A stretch of 41,046 bases of DNA from G963674685 sp964591275 (GTDB lineage Bacteria > Lernaellota > Lernaellaia > JACKCT01), in the NCBI GenBank assembly GCA_964591275.1, contig CAZQAE010000045.1:1-41046 (forward strand). Reading direction: 5' to 3'. Each line of letters begins with the position of its first letter. Within the stretch, counting starts at the first letter, position 1. The notes below the pieces were generated by a model that saw nothing but the letters and a program-made list of their open reading frames with translations, did no database searches and had not been told where the DNA came from. Positions 15,633 to 24,003 of this stretch are shown piece after piece. The position numbers were made by a program, and so were the translations under genes.

Positions 15633-17531
15633 TTATGCGCTTTTTAAGGGGCGACTATTTAGGAAGTCCACCGTTTGAACCCCTGCATCCGTCAGTACTT
15701 CGTAAAGTTTCGAAATGTTTTTCCTCCTGCCCCGTTGCGGGCAATAGCTGAAAACAACTCTTGCCTTGGCTCTCGAAAACGCAACGAAGAATGCGGATCG
15801 GTTCTCATGCTCTTGTTTCAAATAAGCCCACCAAGCTTTATCATCCAAACCGACGAAAAACATCGTATGGAATTCAAGCCCTTTGCTTTTGTGGATCGTC
15901 ATAATCGGTACTGCGTTAATACCCTCAAAATCATCCAGGGCTTCTTGCCAATTAGAGGATTCTTGGGCACTCGCAAGTAGAGATTTTTGGATATCTGACA
16001 AAACCGTATCGTACCAATCCCCCTGCTTGTATTCTCCGTAAAGGTTTTTTATCAGGTCGACACCCAGATATCCGAGGATCATTGTCAAAATCTCATGCAA
16101 CTTCTCTTCGTCTTCCGAAATAGTGCTCATTTTTTCTCGCAACTCTCGATGAAAACCACCTAGCTCTGCTTGGGCCTCTCGTCCACATGCGTCAGAGTTG
16201 GGGTCGATCCCGTGTAGGCCGGATATCAGGCCGCAGCATTCCGACCAATAGGCACTGCTTCTTTTCTGCGAACCGAAGTGAAGAAAGGCCAGTAGCAGGC
16301 TTGTCAAATGTTCTGACAAAAGGTCTTGAAGTTTCTCTTCATTCCTTGCAAGGATTCCTCTTTTCCCCAATGCCTTTTTTAACGCAGGTTCATAATCTCG
16401 GGCCTTTTGGCGAACGAGGATGGCGAAATCCCTTGGTGAAAGAGACTCACGTTGCATCACCTCAAATATCTCTTTGGCGATGGTCTCAGCCTCCTCATCG
16501 GGCGTAGCGAATTCCCAAATTACGCAAGCCTTCTTCGAGTGCTGGATTTCCCTCATTGACTCTGCTGGAGACGAGTTCGGATCGACAATTAGCGCAATAT
16601 GATGCTGAATAGCCACTAACCCTGGGGTGGACCGGTAATTTCGAATCAACTCCAATCGCTCTGCTTCAAAATCACCTTCAAATAATCCAAAGGCATCATC
16701 GAGAGCCATTGCCCAACGCATTATTTGCTGCTTGTAATCGCCGACTGCCGTAAGAACACTGAGCGAACCTTCAAAAATCGTTTTTACGAGGTCATATTGG
16801 ATGTGAGTTGTGTCTTGAAATTCGTCCATGAATACATGGCTATAGGTAAGCATCAAGGCAGCTTTAATCTGGGGATTACACTGGATGAGGAATCCGACAA
16901 GGCGTCCAATCATCGGAAATGTAAGTATGGAATTACCGTGCCCATCGTCAAGACAACTCATCCACCACTTGTTTGCAGCCCACCACTCAAGCGATTCCTC
17001 TGAAAATCCCTCGTCTTCAATAGGCTTTCCAAGCACGAATTTTTTCTCGAATGTAATGCGGTAGATTCTTTCGACACCTCCACTCGCCGCGAGGTGGCGA
17101 GGGGGACTTGGGAGTTGATCGAGAAAGTCGTTAATTATCTGGGAATTGGAGAAAAGAATCGAGTAATCTTTTGCCGGTCGCCACGGCTGGGGAAGAGCAT
17201 TGTAGAACCGGTCCAATAGGTTTTTCGCAAATCTGTCAAAAGTGAACGAGTCAAAACGCCTTGCGTGTTCATTTTCGCACCGGGCATTAATCCGCTCTTT
17301 CAGGTTCCGTGCCGCGTCTCTCTTGAAACTTATAGCCAAAATTCTTCTTGGATTTGGGCATTCTCCGGTTTGAAGAAGAAAAGCTGCTCGTTGCGCAAGG
17401 AGTTCGGTCTTGCCTGCACCTGGTCCGGCAACGACGGAGGTGTTCGTCCGAGAGCGCACGACTCTTTCCGCAATCGGCTCTAAGTCTTGAACGTCAATCG
17501 GCGTCCATTTGGATCGCGGTATGAGTTTCAT
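15633..17531 (-). CDS. UvrD/Rep-type SF1 helicase, GajB-like
   Basis: 632 residues with all SF1A motifs visible: Walker A GPGAGKT (36-42, Lys41), ILAISFKRDAARNLKERI (Ia), DEFQD (236-240, motif II), LTAVGDYKQQIMRW (III), LIRNYRSTPG (IV), VPIMTIHKSKGLEF (V) and FFVAFSRAKARVVFSY (VI, near 585). It is an ATP-dependent DNA translocase or helicase. The ATG at 17531 has CAGGAG six bases upstream, which overlaps the last codons of the OLD-nuclease gene. The gap between the two genes is only 3 bases, so they are translationally coupled. An OLD-TOPRIM nuclease plus a UvrD helicase is the domain pair of Gabija anti-phage systems (GajA-GajB). The protein is longer than GajB as I remember it (about 500 residues). 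Confidence 0.9.
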   Translation of the reverse strand: MKLIPRSKWTPIDVQDLEPIAERVVRSRTNTSVVAGPGAGKTELLAQRAAFLLQTGECPNPRRILAISFKRDAARNLKERINARCENEHARRFDSFTFDRFAKNLLDRFYNALPQPWRPAKDYSILFSNSQIINDFLDQLPSPPRHLAASGGVERIYRITFEKKFVLGKPIEDEGFSEESLEWWAANKWWMSCLDDGHGNSILTFPMIGRLVGFLIQCNPQIKAALMLTYSHVFMDEFQDTTHIQYDLVKTIFEGSLSVLTAVGDYKQQIMRWAMALDDAFGLFEGDFEAERLELIRNYRSTPGLVAIQHHIALIVDPNSSPAESMREIQHSKKACVIWEFATPDEEAETIAKEIFEVMQRESLSPRDFAILVRQKARDYEPALKKALGKRGILARNEEKLQDLLSEHLTSLLLAFLHFGSQKRSSAYWSECCGLISGLHGIDPNSDACGREAQAELGGFHRELREKMSTISEDEEKLHEILTMILGYLGVDLIKNLYGEYKQGDWYDTVLSDIQKSLLASAQESSNWQEALDDFEGINAVPIMTIHKSKGLEFHTMFFVGLDDKAWWAYLKQEHENRSAFFVAFSRAKARVVFSYCPQRGRRKNISKLYEVLTDAGVQTVDFLNSRPLKSA

Positions 17532-17534
17532 AGT

Positions 17535-19634
17535 CTACTCCTGGCCAACCGCATCCTGAGATGTTTTTCTGATGAGTCTCTTGAGTTCCTCTGGCGCACC
17601 ATCTCGCAAAGCTTCATCACTTAACGTGGCCAGTGCCCTCATGTGCGTTGCTGGCTTGCTTTTATTCAGAAATAGGTAGCGGTAATAGGGGAAGTTTCTG
17701 ACAAATGGTGCAAATTCATCGGTAAATATGAATGTTCCCTTACCCCCTTCCCCAAAAACGGCTTTTCCCACCTCTTCCATGTATTTAATGAGCTTAGTCT
17801 TGTCCTTTTCCGTTTCATCTGCTTTTGGGATTCGGGGTCCGCCTCCCTCTGGAATAGTATCTTTGTAAGCATCGGTAAACTGCTTCAACATCGCCATGTC
17901 GATATCGATTGGCCATGAGAAGAATACGTTCTTTTCTTCCAACACGCTCAACCACGCCTTCAAATTTGAGGAATCGTTATAATCCCAACCGGATATTTCA
18001 TCCAGTTCTTTGTCAGTAAGGACACGCTTTCCACCCGATGGATCAGTCACGGTGAGGATTTCCTTCTTTTTGACTCCACAAGCAATGAGCTGCTTACAAA
18101 CATATTTTACGCGCCCCCAACCGGCGTTTTCTCTTCCAAGATCAAGATCGAGTAAAGTGGCATATGGAATTTCAAGATCGGCGAGAAGACGCCAGAAATG
18201 GTTTACGTGCCGCCCGCCTAGGGGGACGATTGCAACGAACGAAGGGTCAACATCGAAACCGAGAGCCTCTGCGATTCTGGGAATGACAATTTGCTCTGAA
18301 TCACCTTCGACGAACACGACAAATCGAGCGAAATACAATTCGGGAAACGCGACAATCGCCGCTCGTACGTATTTCGCCAGTTCCTCTGGATCGTCCGGCA
18401 AGGTAAGTTTCTTAACTATAGATTTTCGATCAACTGGATCGAGTCGAAAATGTCTTACTTGGTCTGGTTGAACCCTGCCGAGAATGGACGATGAATGGCT
18501 TGTAATGACAGTCTGAGCAATACTCAAGGTAGACAGGTTTTGAACCTGGCGGATTATTCTCGAAAGATAGTACGGTGATAGGTGGTTTTCGGGTTCTTCG
18601 AGAGCAAAAACCGTCAGAGCCGGGATCAATAGTCGGTTTGTCGAGAATCCTTTACAATTAGTCTCCTGTTTGTCGTCCTCATCATCGTCCTTGTTTCCGG
18701 ATTTGGCTTGGCCTTGTCGAAGATCGTTCTCAACTTCAAGCACCATTCCCGTTAGTGCGAGATAGAAGAGGGACTTCTGACCTTCGCTCAAGTCGTCAAC
18801 TTCATGTTCACCACCCCCTTCGCTCGGTTCAAACACGACTTTTACGCCTTTTACGATCTCCTCGGTACGGCTACCTATAATGCGAAGGCTCGGTTTCGCG
18901 TCGATTCGATCATCGTATAGAAGTTTCCACTGACCTTGCAGAGCTTTGTTAATCGCACCTATCGCAGTCTCCGTTTGAAATGCACCCTGCAAAACAGTTG
19001 AAGAGTCTTTTATGGTTGAAGAGAACGACTCAGTCCATTCAATTGCGCGGAAAAGTCTTCCGAACATGGTCTTTGTCGTCGTTCGAAGCAGAGAGGAAAC
19101 GTCCCGCGAAGCGGGAATATAGTGAACCTGAATAAAGCCCCTCTCGTGAGGCTGCATTCTTTTCTTGTCCGAATTATCAAAATCATTGTCTGCACTCGTG
19201 ATCCAAAAGAGGTTTTGCTCAATTGCCCCATCCGTGGTCCCGTCGACCTGCCATGTTGCCTCCAATCGTATCCGGCAGAATAGTTCACCATTCGGCCCCG
19301 ACGTAATCATTTGTTTGAAGCAATGTGGCACTGCATCCGTTGGGCTCTCGCCGTCGTCATCATCTCTGAGTTCAGGAAATGCCAACCTGACTTCGATTGA
19401 TAGCAAGCGATCCGCATCGCCATCTCGATCTTCGGGTTTACAATAGAAATCTTGTTTGACAATCGCACGTTGTTCCCCCGTGAGTCCGAACATTCGGGCC
19501 AGAGCCATAAGCGCCGCCGTTTTTCCCGTTCCATTCGTGCCAACAAAGGTCGTGATGTCCTCAGAGAATTCTATGGTGGTGGGCTCTATTCCGAAGCAGC
19601 GAAAACCGCTGATTGTTAGTAATTCAATCCGCAT
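17535..19634 (-). CDS. OLD-family ATPase/TOPRIM nuclease, GajA-like
   Basis: 699 residues. The ATG at 19634 is preceded by AAAGAGG at 7 bases and lies 13 bases after the previous gene's stop. The N-terminal ABC-type ATPase has Walker A GTNGTGKT (32-39, Lys38), signature LSEGQKS (282-288), Walker B LTVFALEEPENHLSP (Glu346/347) and H-loop VITSHSSSIL. The C-terminal TOPRIM domain has FVVFVEGDSEQ (Glu443, Glu447) and LLDLDLG (Asp496, Asp498), the metal ligands for DNA cleavage. In known Gabija systems the GajA nuclease nicks DNA when nucleotide levels fall. All catalytic residues of both domains are intact. It is the middle gene of three and appears lower in G+C than flanking housekeeping genes. 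Confidence 0.9.
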   Translation of the reverse strand: MRIELLTISGFRCFGIEPTTIEFSEDITTFVGTNGTGKTAALMALARMFGLTGEQRAIVKQDFYCKPEDRDGDADRLLSIEVRLAFPELRDDDDGESPTDAVPHCFKQMITSGPNGELFCRIRLEATWQVDGTTDGAIEQNLFWITSADNDFDNSDKKRMQPHERGFIQVHYIPASRDVSSLLRTTTKTMFGRLFRAIEWTESFSSTIKDSSTVLQGAFQTETAIGAINKALQGQWKLLYDDRIDAKPSLRIIGSRTEEIVKGVKVVFEPSEGGGEHEVDDLSEGQKSLFYLALTGMVLEVENDLRQGQAKSGNKDDDEDDKQETNCKGFSTNRLLIPALTVFALEEPENHLSPYYLSRIIRQVQNLSTLSIAQTVITSHSSSILGRVQPDQVRHFRLDPVDRKSIVKKLTLPDDPEELAKYVRAAIVAFPELYFARFVVFVEGDSEQIVIPRIAEALGFDVDPSFVAIVPLGGRHVNHFWRLLADLEIPYATLLDLDLGRENAGWGRVKYVCKQLIACGVKKKEILTVTDPSGGKRVLTDKELDEISGWDYNDSSNLKAWLSVLEEKNVFFSWPIDIDMAMLKQFTDAYKDTIPEGGGPRIPKADETEKDKTKLIKYMEEVGKAVFGEGGKGTFIFTDEFAPFVRNFPYYRYLFLNKSKPATHMRALATLSDEALRDGAPEELKRLIRKTSQDAVGQE

Positions 19635-19647
19635 TGTTGTACCTCTT

Positions 19648-20421
19648 TCAATCACGCAAAATATTGCGGTCGATCAATTTGATCCGTTTCTTTCTGAATC
19701 GAGATTTCCCACCCTCGATGGGGAACCAAGCCGTTTGGGCCAAAATTGACGCATCTTCGCTTGCCTCCCATACAACATTGCTAATGAAATATGCAGGGGC
19801 GAGTCCTTCAATTTTATAAAGGTGCCACGCAGGATCAGTGCCCAAAGTTACCCATTCGTCGCCCGAGCGCTCCCAATATCGTATGAAATGATCTTGTCCC
19901 ACTGAAACCCAATCAACAACCCTCTCAGGTATAGAATGTGCCGCGTCATGCAGCGCTTCGAGAATCTTTTCGTAGCTTTGCCGGGGGTAGCTGTCATAGA
20001 TGAAAAGCCCACACTTGCAGCCCTTGTTATACTCTCGAATTTTCTCAATCTGGTCAGAAAGGGTAAAAATGGCTGTCCTGACTTGCTCCTTGTCTTGTCG
20101 CGTTTTGACCTCGACAATGGATACGGGAGTATCTTGAGTTACGATAAAAAAATCACCGTCTTTAAATAGTGTTGGTTGCCGCTTACTGGTTAACAAGATG
20201 TCTAGTTGAGTCGTAAGACCCATTTGGGTGCGGACAAATCCGCGTCCAACGGATATTGATTCGGGAATATGGTTCTGCAAAATACTCCTGAGGACAGCCT
20301 CTTTATACTCCCCGTCTGATAGCCAGTGGGCATCGCCGATCAGATTGCGTACACGGTCTTTTCGAGCGTTCAACTCTCTGACGATCGATTCATGATATTT
20401 AAGTAGGTTTTCAGTTACCAA
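19648..20421 (-). CDS. DUF6602-like protein, possible accessory of the OLD/helicase operon
   Basis: 257 residues from a TTG at 20421 with GAAGGA seven bases upstream. The N-terminal half reads NLIGDAHWLSDGEYKEAVLRSILQNHIPESISVGRGFV, then TTQLDILLTS, FFIVTQDTPVSIVEVKTRQDKEQV. This resembles the DUF6602 family. The pattern E...(D/Q)LDIL...V-x-E-V-K is like a PD-(D/E)xK nuclease core (Glu-Asp-Glu-x-Lys order: E near 40, QLDIL, IVEVK), which makes a nuclease-like fold plausible. The C-terminal half (DHFIRYWERSGDEWVTLGTDPAWHLYKIEGLAPAYFISNVVWE) has no assignment. It is the first gene of the operon, 13 bases ahead of the OLD nuclease. Standard two-gene Gabija lacks it, so it may be an added nuclease or regulator. 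Confidence 0.75.
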   Translation of the reverse strand: MVTENLLKYHESIVRELNARKDRVRNLIGDAHWLSDGEYKEAVLRSILQNHIPESISVGRGFVRTQMGLTTQLDILLTSKRQPTLFKDGDFFIVTQDTPVSIVEVKTRQDKEQVRTAIFTLSDQIEKIREYNKGCKCGLFIYDSYPRQSYEKILEALHDAAHSIPERVVDWVSVGQDHFIRYWERSGDEWVTLGTDPAWHLYKIEGLAPAYFISNVVWEASEDASILAQTAWFPIEGGKSRFRKKRIKLIDRNILRD

Positions 20422-20516
20422 TTTGTGGTCCTTCTTTTCAGGCTACACACCGGTAGCTTTCCCTCGAAGCCGAGATTCGCACCGTTGTCATTTTTCGTTT
20501 TCTTGCCTTTGGGCAT
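20415..20516 (-). pseudogene. 5' remnant of a type I DNA methyltransferase (hsdM)
   Basis: A 33-codon frame starts at ATG 20516 with GCGGGGA upstream. Its first ~20 residues, MPKGKKTKNDNGANLGFEGK, match the highly characteristic N-terminus of HsdM-type methyltransferases (NGANLGFE-x-KLW-x-AAD). The homology then stops abruptly: PVCSLKRRTTNW follows and the frame ends 7 bases inside the DUF6602 gene. The rest of hsdM, hsdS and hsdR are absent from the window. It looks like a deletion or replacement junction in a former type I restriction locus, now sitting directly in front of the OLD/helicase operon. It could still be translated as a short leader. Confidence 0.6.
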
Positions 20517-20860
20517 TTATTCCCCGCAATTCGCCGAGCGCCGCTATTCGATGCGGCTGTGATTTACACACAAACAAGATGTTTGGGAAAAAGCGTGACG
20601 GAAAAAGCGTGACAGTCACCTATTTTTCTTTGATTAGTGGGAAATATGACAATATGCTTCCAGCCATTTTCTGTCCCACAACTCCGTCTTGTTTTCGACT
20701 CCTCTTAGGCTGACTTCTTGCGTCGAGTTTTTGCATTCATGTTCCTTTTCTTGTGTTGATGGAGAATGCCATGAAATCCGGCAAGCAACAAAGAAAATGG
20801 AGTTTTGGACTAAATGAAAATTCGGGACACCTTTTGCGTGGGTTCCCGATTTTCATCCAA
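20517..20860. other. Non-coding stretch between defence operon and palindromic element
   Basis: No gene is supported. It contains the 14-base tandem repeat. It also has an imperfect hairpin at about 20813-20856, whose arms are ATGAAAATTCGGGA and TTCCCGATTTTCAT. Promoters for the defence operon should lie here on the minus strand, but I could not identify convincing boxes. Confidence 0.45.
20586..20619. repeat. 14-base tandem repeat plus short palindrome
   Basis: GGAAAAAGCGTGAC occurs twice head to tail (20586-20599 and 20600-20613). The second copy runs into GTGAC-A-GTCAC (20609-20619), an 11-base perfect palindrome. It lies in the non-coding stretch 20517-20860 between the hsdM remnant and the palindromic element. 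I recall similar GTGAC-GTCAC text near REP-associated tyrosine transposases, but no transposase gene is present here. Confidence 0.5.
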
Positions 20861-21094
20861 GCCCCGCATCGGGGCGGCAGTTTGTAGCCCGGTGCGAAGC
20901 GCCGGGGAATGGGTGTTGTTTTGATTTTTTAAAAGCCCGAAACGGGCGACAGATTTTAATAAACGCATTTAGGGAATGACAACATCCCGTTTTTGTGTCG
21001 CCCTCTAAAGAGGGCTTTGCCTGATATATATGGTAAATTAGTTTCCCGGCGCTGGCGCACCGGGCTACAAACTGACGCCCCGATGCGGGGCTAA
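20859..21094. repeat. Composite palindromic REP/REPIN-like element, copy 2
   Basis: Six hairpins lie in mirrored order: 20861-20875 (GCCCCG cat CGGGGC), 20885-20906 (TAGCCC start, stem CCCGGTGC / GCGCCGGG), 20935-20947 (GCCCG aaa CGGGC), then inverted 21000-21015 (GCCCTCT / AGAGGGC), 21045-21067 (CCCGGCGC / GCACCGGG then CTA) and 21077-21091 (GCCCCG atg CGGGGC). The outer ~47 bases of each end are near-perfect reverse complements. It has the same hairpin order as the element at 14443-14668 but different stem sequences. The GTAG ahead of the second hairpin is the hallmark of REPs mobilised by REP-associated tyrosine transposases. Confidence 0.85.
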
Positions 21095-21130
21095 TCGCGG
21101 CTGCAGATGTCCAGTGCCAAATTTCCATCA

Positions 21131-21159
21131 TTGCCAAAATGACGCAAGTATTTTATTAA
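21131..21159 (+). promoter_or_regulatory. Sigma70-type promoter of cysK
   Basis: TTGCCA (21131-21136), a 17-base spacer, and TATTAA (21154-21159), about 30 bases ahead of the cysteine synthase ATG at 21196. Confidence 0.5.
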
Positions 21160-21195
21160 GTGCACGGTGCGTTTTAAACCAAACGGGGAAAACCC

Positions 21196-22083
21196 ATGCT
21201 GACAAATAACATTCTCGACCTGATCGGCAATACGCCGCTTATACAGATCAAAAACACAAATATCTTTGCTAAAGCGGAGTTTCTCAACCCCGGCGGAAGC
21301 ATCAAGGACCGCGTGGCGGTGGCCATGCTCGAAGATGCGCGCCGCGACGGAAAGCTCAAACCCGACACGATCATCTGCGAGCCGACCTCCGGAAACACGG
21401 GCATCGGCCTGGCATTGGTCGGGCGGCTCAAAGGGTACAGCGTGCGTATCGTGATGCCCGAGAGCATGAGCGAAGAGCGTAAAAAACTCATCCTGGCCCT
21501 CGGCGCCGAACTCATTCTCACACCCGATAAAGAAAGCCTTGTGGGCGCCGTCAAGCGAGTTGAGGAAATGGCCGCCGAGGATCCGCGTATTTTTACGCCG
21601 CAACAGTTTGAAAATCCCGCCAATCCTCGTGTGCATTACGAGGAAACCGCCCGTGAATTATGGCGACAGATGAGCGGAGAGATCGATTGCTTTGTGGCTG
21701 GCGTCGGCAGCGGCGGCACCTTGCAGGGCATCGGAACTTTCATCAAGGAGCGAAACCCAAAGGCCAGGATCATCGCCGTGGAGCCGAAGAACGTGGCCGC
21801 GCTGCTCGGGCACGAGCCGGGCCTGCACCAGATCCAGGGAATCGGCGACGGCTTCATTCCCGCTGTTCTGGACGTAAGCATTGTGGACGGCATTATCGAA
21901 GTTACAGACGAGGACGCCATCGAAACGACCCGCCAACTGGGACGCGACAACGGCCTGCTTGTGGGCATCAGTTCCGGCGCCAACGTATGGGCCGCCATGC
22001 AACTGGCCAAGCAGATCAACGGAAACATCGCCACGGTTCTGCCCGACCGGGCCGAGCGCTACTTCAGCACCGCGCTGTTGTAG
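21196..22083 (+). CDS. cysK: Cysteine synthase (O-acetylserine sulfhydrylase)
   Basis: 295 residues, full length for the CysK/CysM family. It makes L-cysteine from O-acetylserine and sulfide with pyridoxal phosphate. PLP-binding Lys37 lies in NPGGSIKDRVA. The Asn loop reads CEPTSGNTGIGLAL, the phosphate-binding glycine loop GVGSGGTLQGIG, and the substrate-side motif QIQGIGDGFIP. The ending GNIATVLPDRAERYFSTALL is typical of CysK. The single gene has its own promoter and converges on the LpoA-like gene 18 bases downstream. CysK versus CysM cannot be settled by eye. Confidence 0.93.
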   Translation: MLTNNILDLIGNTPLIQIKNTNIFAKAEFLNPGGSIKDRVAVAMLEDARRDGKLKPDTIICEPTSGNTGIGLALVGRLKGYSVRIVMPESMSEERKKLILALGAELILTPDKESLVGAVKRVEEMAAEDPRIFTPQQFENPANPRVHYEETARELWRQMSGEIDCFVAGVGSGGTLQGIGTFIKERNPKARIIAVEPKNVAALLGHEPGLHQIQGIGDGFIPAVLDVSIVDGIIEVTDEDAIETTRQLGRDNGLLVGISSGANVWAAMQLAKQINGNIATVLPDRAERYFSTALL

Positions 22084-22101
22084 CCGGCGATCGAAGGTTC
22101 C

Positions 22102-24003
22102 CTAATACATTTTCTCGATGCCGTATTTGCCGGCGCGAAGAAGGTAGAGTTCTTTATCCACTTCGCCATTTTCCATGAAGCGGGTTTTTCCGGTGATTCC
22201 CTGATAAGCCCGGATTTGTAAAAGACCACGGCGAATGGCTGAGCGCGAATGCTCGTTTCCGCTCAGGCCCACGCGCGCCAGCATACCCACCGAATCATAG
22301 CCCAGGGCCGATAGCAGCGTAGGCGCCTCGCTAAAAGAATCCGTAAAACGCTGCACGAAAGCGCTGACTTTTCCGTCGTCGTCGTGCGCGAAAAACGCAT
22401 CCACAAGCACGGCCCGCGTCAAATAGGGGGCGCTCTTTTCAGCCAGTTCGTCCTTGTTCCATGACGATGGCCCCAGCAGCGTCGGCTCCGTGATCCCGTA
22501 GAAAATGAGCTGCGGGGCAATCAACGCAATCCGGCTTGCGGCGTCGGGGATGAAGATCGCATCGATTTCCTTCGACTTCTTGAGTTCCAGGGCGTTGTCT
22601 TTGAAATTTGTCTCATCGGCGCTGTAGCTTTGCTCAACAACGAGAATTTGGCTCATAGGATCGAGCTGCGCGATGAAGGCCTCCGAAAAAGCCTTGCCGA
22701 AATCGTTGTCCGGGCGCATCACCGCGAAGCGACGGCACCCCAGGTGCGCATCCGCGTACTGGATCAGTGCGCGGGCCTGATGCTTGAATGTCAACGCGTT
22801 GCGAAAGACCCAGGGACGTCCCCGCACCAGATCTTCATTGCGAGACAGGGCGATCAGCGGGATATCCGCTTCCTCGGCCGCCTCGGCGGCGGCATCGGCT
22901 TCCTTGTACAAAAGAGGACCGATGACGGCGACAACTTCGGGATTTTTCGCCAGTTCGAGGACCCTCGCCCTCGCCGTTTCCGGCTCGCCCTCGGTGTCGC
23001 GTATGATGACTTCAATCCGCGTGTCGCCGGCTTCGGACCCGAAGGCTTCCAGTCCCATCATCACGCCGTGAAGCACCTGCTGCCCGAAAACTTCGTATCG
23101 ACCGGACAAAGGCAGGATCACGCCGATGCTCAGTTTCGCACGCGGCGCCTCAGCGTCATCGACGACGCGAACCGTCGACCCAAAACCGCCGCCGCTGGAG
23201 ATGTCATCCAAAATCCCTTGAGCATGTTTATAAAAGCGAAAGCGCGCGCGGCGGTAATCAATGGCGTCTAAAAGCTCTTTGGCCGCGTCGCGTTCGTGCG
23301 CGGCGACCAGATCTCTCGCCGCGCGATAGCGGGCGTAGTCACTCACCAGCCCGTCGGCAAGTTTCGGAATCATTTCGAGCAATTTTTTGGACGGTACGTG
23401 ATCGTCAATAAGCTCGCGCGCGGCGTGCAACGTCTCGACGAGTTCCTTAGGCGTGCTTTGCTGGTTGGCCGCGATGGCGTAATAGGACAAGGCGTCGTCA
23501 TATCGTCCCAGCGCGGAAAGGGCCTGCGCGGACAGAAATCGCACCCGCGCCTTGTTGGAGGCGTCGCCCAGCGCCAGGTAGTTCTCATAAGCCGCCAGCG
23601 CTCGGCCCGGGTCTCCAGCCTGAAAGTAGCAGTAGCCCATGTTGTAAATGGACTCCGCGGCGAAGGGGCTGTCCGGGTATTCGGCCTGCAGCTTATGAAA
23701 ACACAAAACGGCCTGCTCGGGACGGCCCTGCTTCAAGTGTATGCCGGCGATCTTGTATAGCGCTGCGGGAACAAGCTCTCCCGCCGGGTTCGCGTCGATG
23801 GCGTCCTCGTACGTAGTCAGAGCTTTTTCAAAAAAGAAGTTTCTATAATAGGCTTCGGCGCGCTGGAAAATCTCGACGGTTTTCTCGTCGCTCAATGTCG
23901 CTTGCGGCCCCGGTTTTTGGGCGCAGCAGCACAGCAGCGCGGCGACAATAAGAATCGCAACAAGCCTAAGCGCCTGATTCGCTCGCTTTTTCCCTTGACC
24001 CAA
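22102..24003 (-). CDS. LpoA-like lipoprotein: TPR domain plus periplasmic-binding-protein fold
   Basis: 633 residues. I chose the TTG at 24003 because GGAGG sits 6 bases upstream. An ATG at 24054 would give a larger overlap with the DnaJ gene and lacks such a site. A hydrophobic signal (LRLVAILIVAALLCCC) contains three consecutive Cys, any of which could be the lipidated one. Residues ~40-230 are TPR-like (AEAYYRNFFFEKALTTYEDAIDANP, AAESIYNMGYCYFQAGDPGRALAAYENYLAL). From ~280 there is a type I periplasmic binding fold (LSIGVILPLSGRYEVFGQQVLHGVMMGLEAF, VVAVIGPLLYKEADAAAEAAEEADIPLIALS). This architecture matches penicillin-binding-protein activator LpoA / YraM and relatives of branched-chain amino-acid receptors. 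Its start lies 38 bases inside the dnaJ-like gene, so the two are coupled. Confidence 0.85.
   Translation of the reverse strand: MGQGKKRANQALRLVAILIVAALLCCCAQKPGPQATLSDEKTVEIFQRAEAYYRNFFFEKALTTYEDAIDANPAGELVPAALYKIAGIHLKQGRPEQAVLCFHKLQAEYPDSPFAAESIYNMGYCYFQAGDPGRALAAYENYLALGDASNKARVRFLSAQALSALGRYDDALSYYAIAANQQSTPKELVETLHAARELIDDHVPSKKLLEMIPKLADGLVSDYARYRAARDLVAAHERDAAKELLDAIDYRRARFRFYKHAQGILDDISSGGGFGSTVRVVDDAEAPRAKLSIGVILPLSGRYEVFGQQVLHGVMMGLEAFGSEAGDTRIEVIIRDTEGEPETARARVLELAKNPEVVAVIGPLLYKEADAAAEAAEEADIPLIALSRNEDLVRGRPWVFRNALTFKHQARALIQYADAHLGCRRFAVMRPDNDFGKAFSEAFIAQLDPMSQILVVEQSYSADETNFKDNALELKKSKEIDAIFIPDAASRIALIAPQLIFYGITEPTLLGPSSWNKDELAEKSAPYLTRAVLVDAFFAHDDDGKVSAFVQRFTDSFSEAPTLLSALGYDSVGMLARVGLSGNEHSRSAIRRGLLQIRAYQGITGKTRFMENGEVDKELYLLRAGKYGIEKMY

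Noticed and set aside
20540..20860. Relic of a Y1/REP-associated transposase gene
   Set aside because: No HUH or catalytic Tyr motif is readable in any frame; only short repeats recall such loci.
20859..21094. Riboswitch upstream of cysK
   Set aside because: The structure is a near-perfect inverted repeat of REP-type hairpins and lies upstream of the predicted cysK promoter, so it is not in the transcript.
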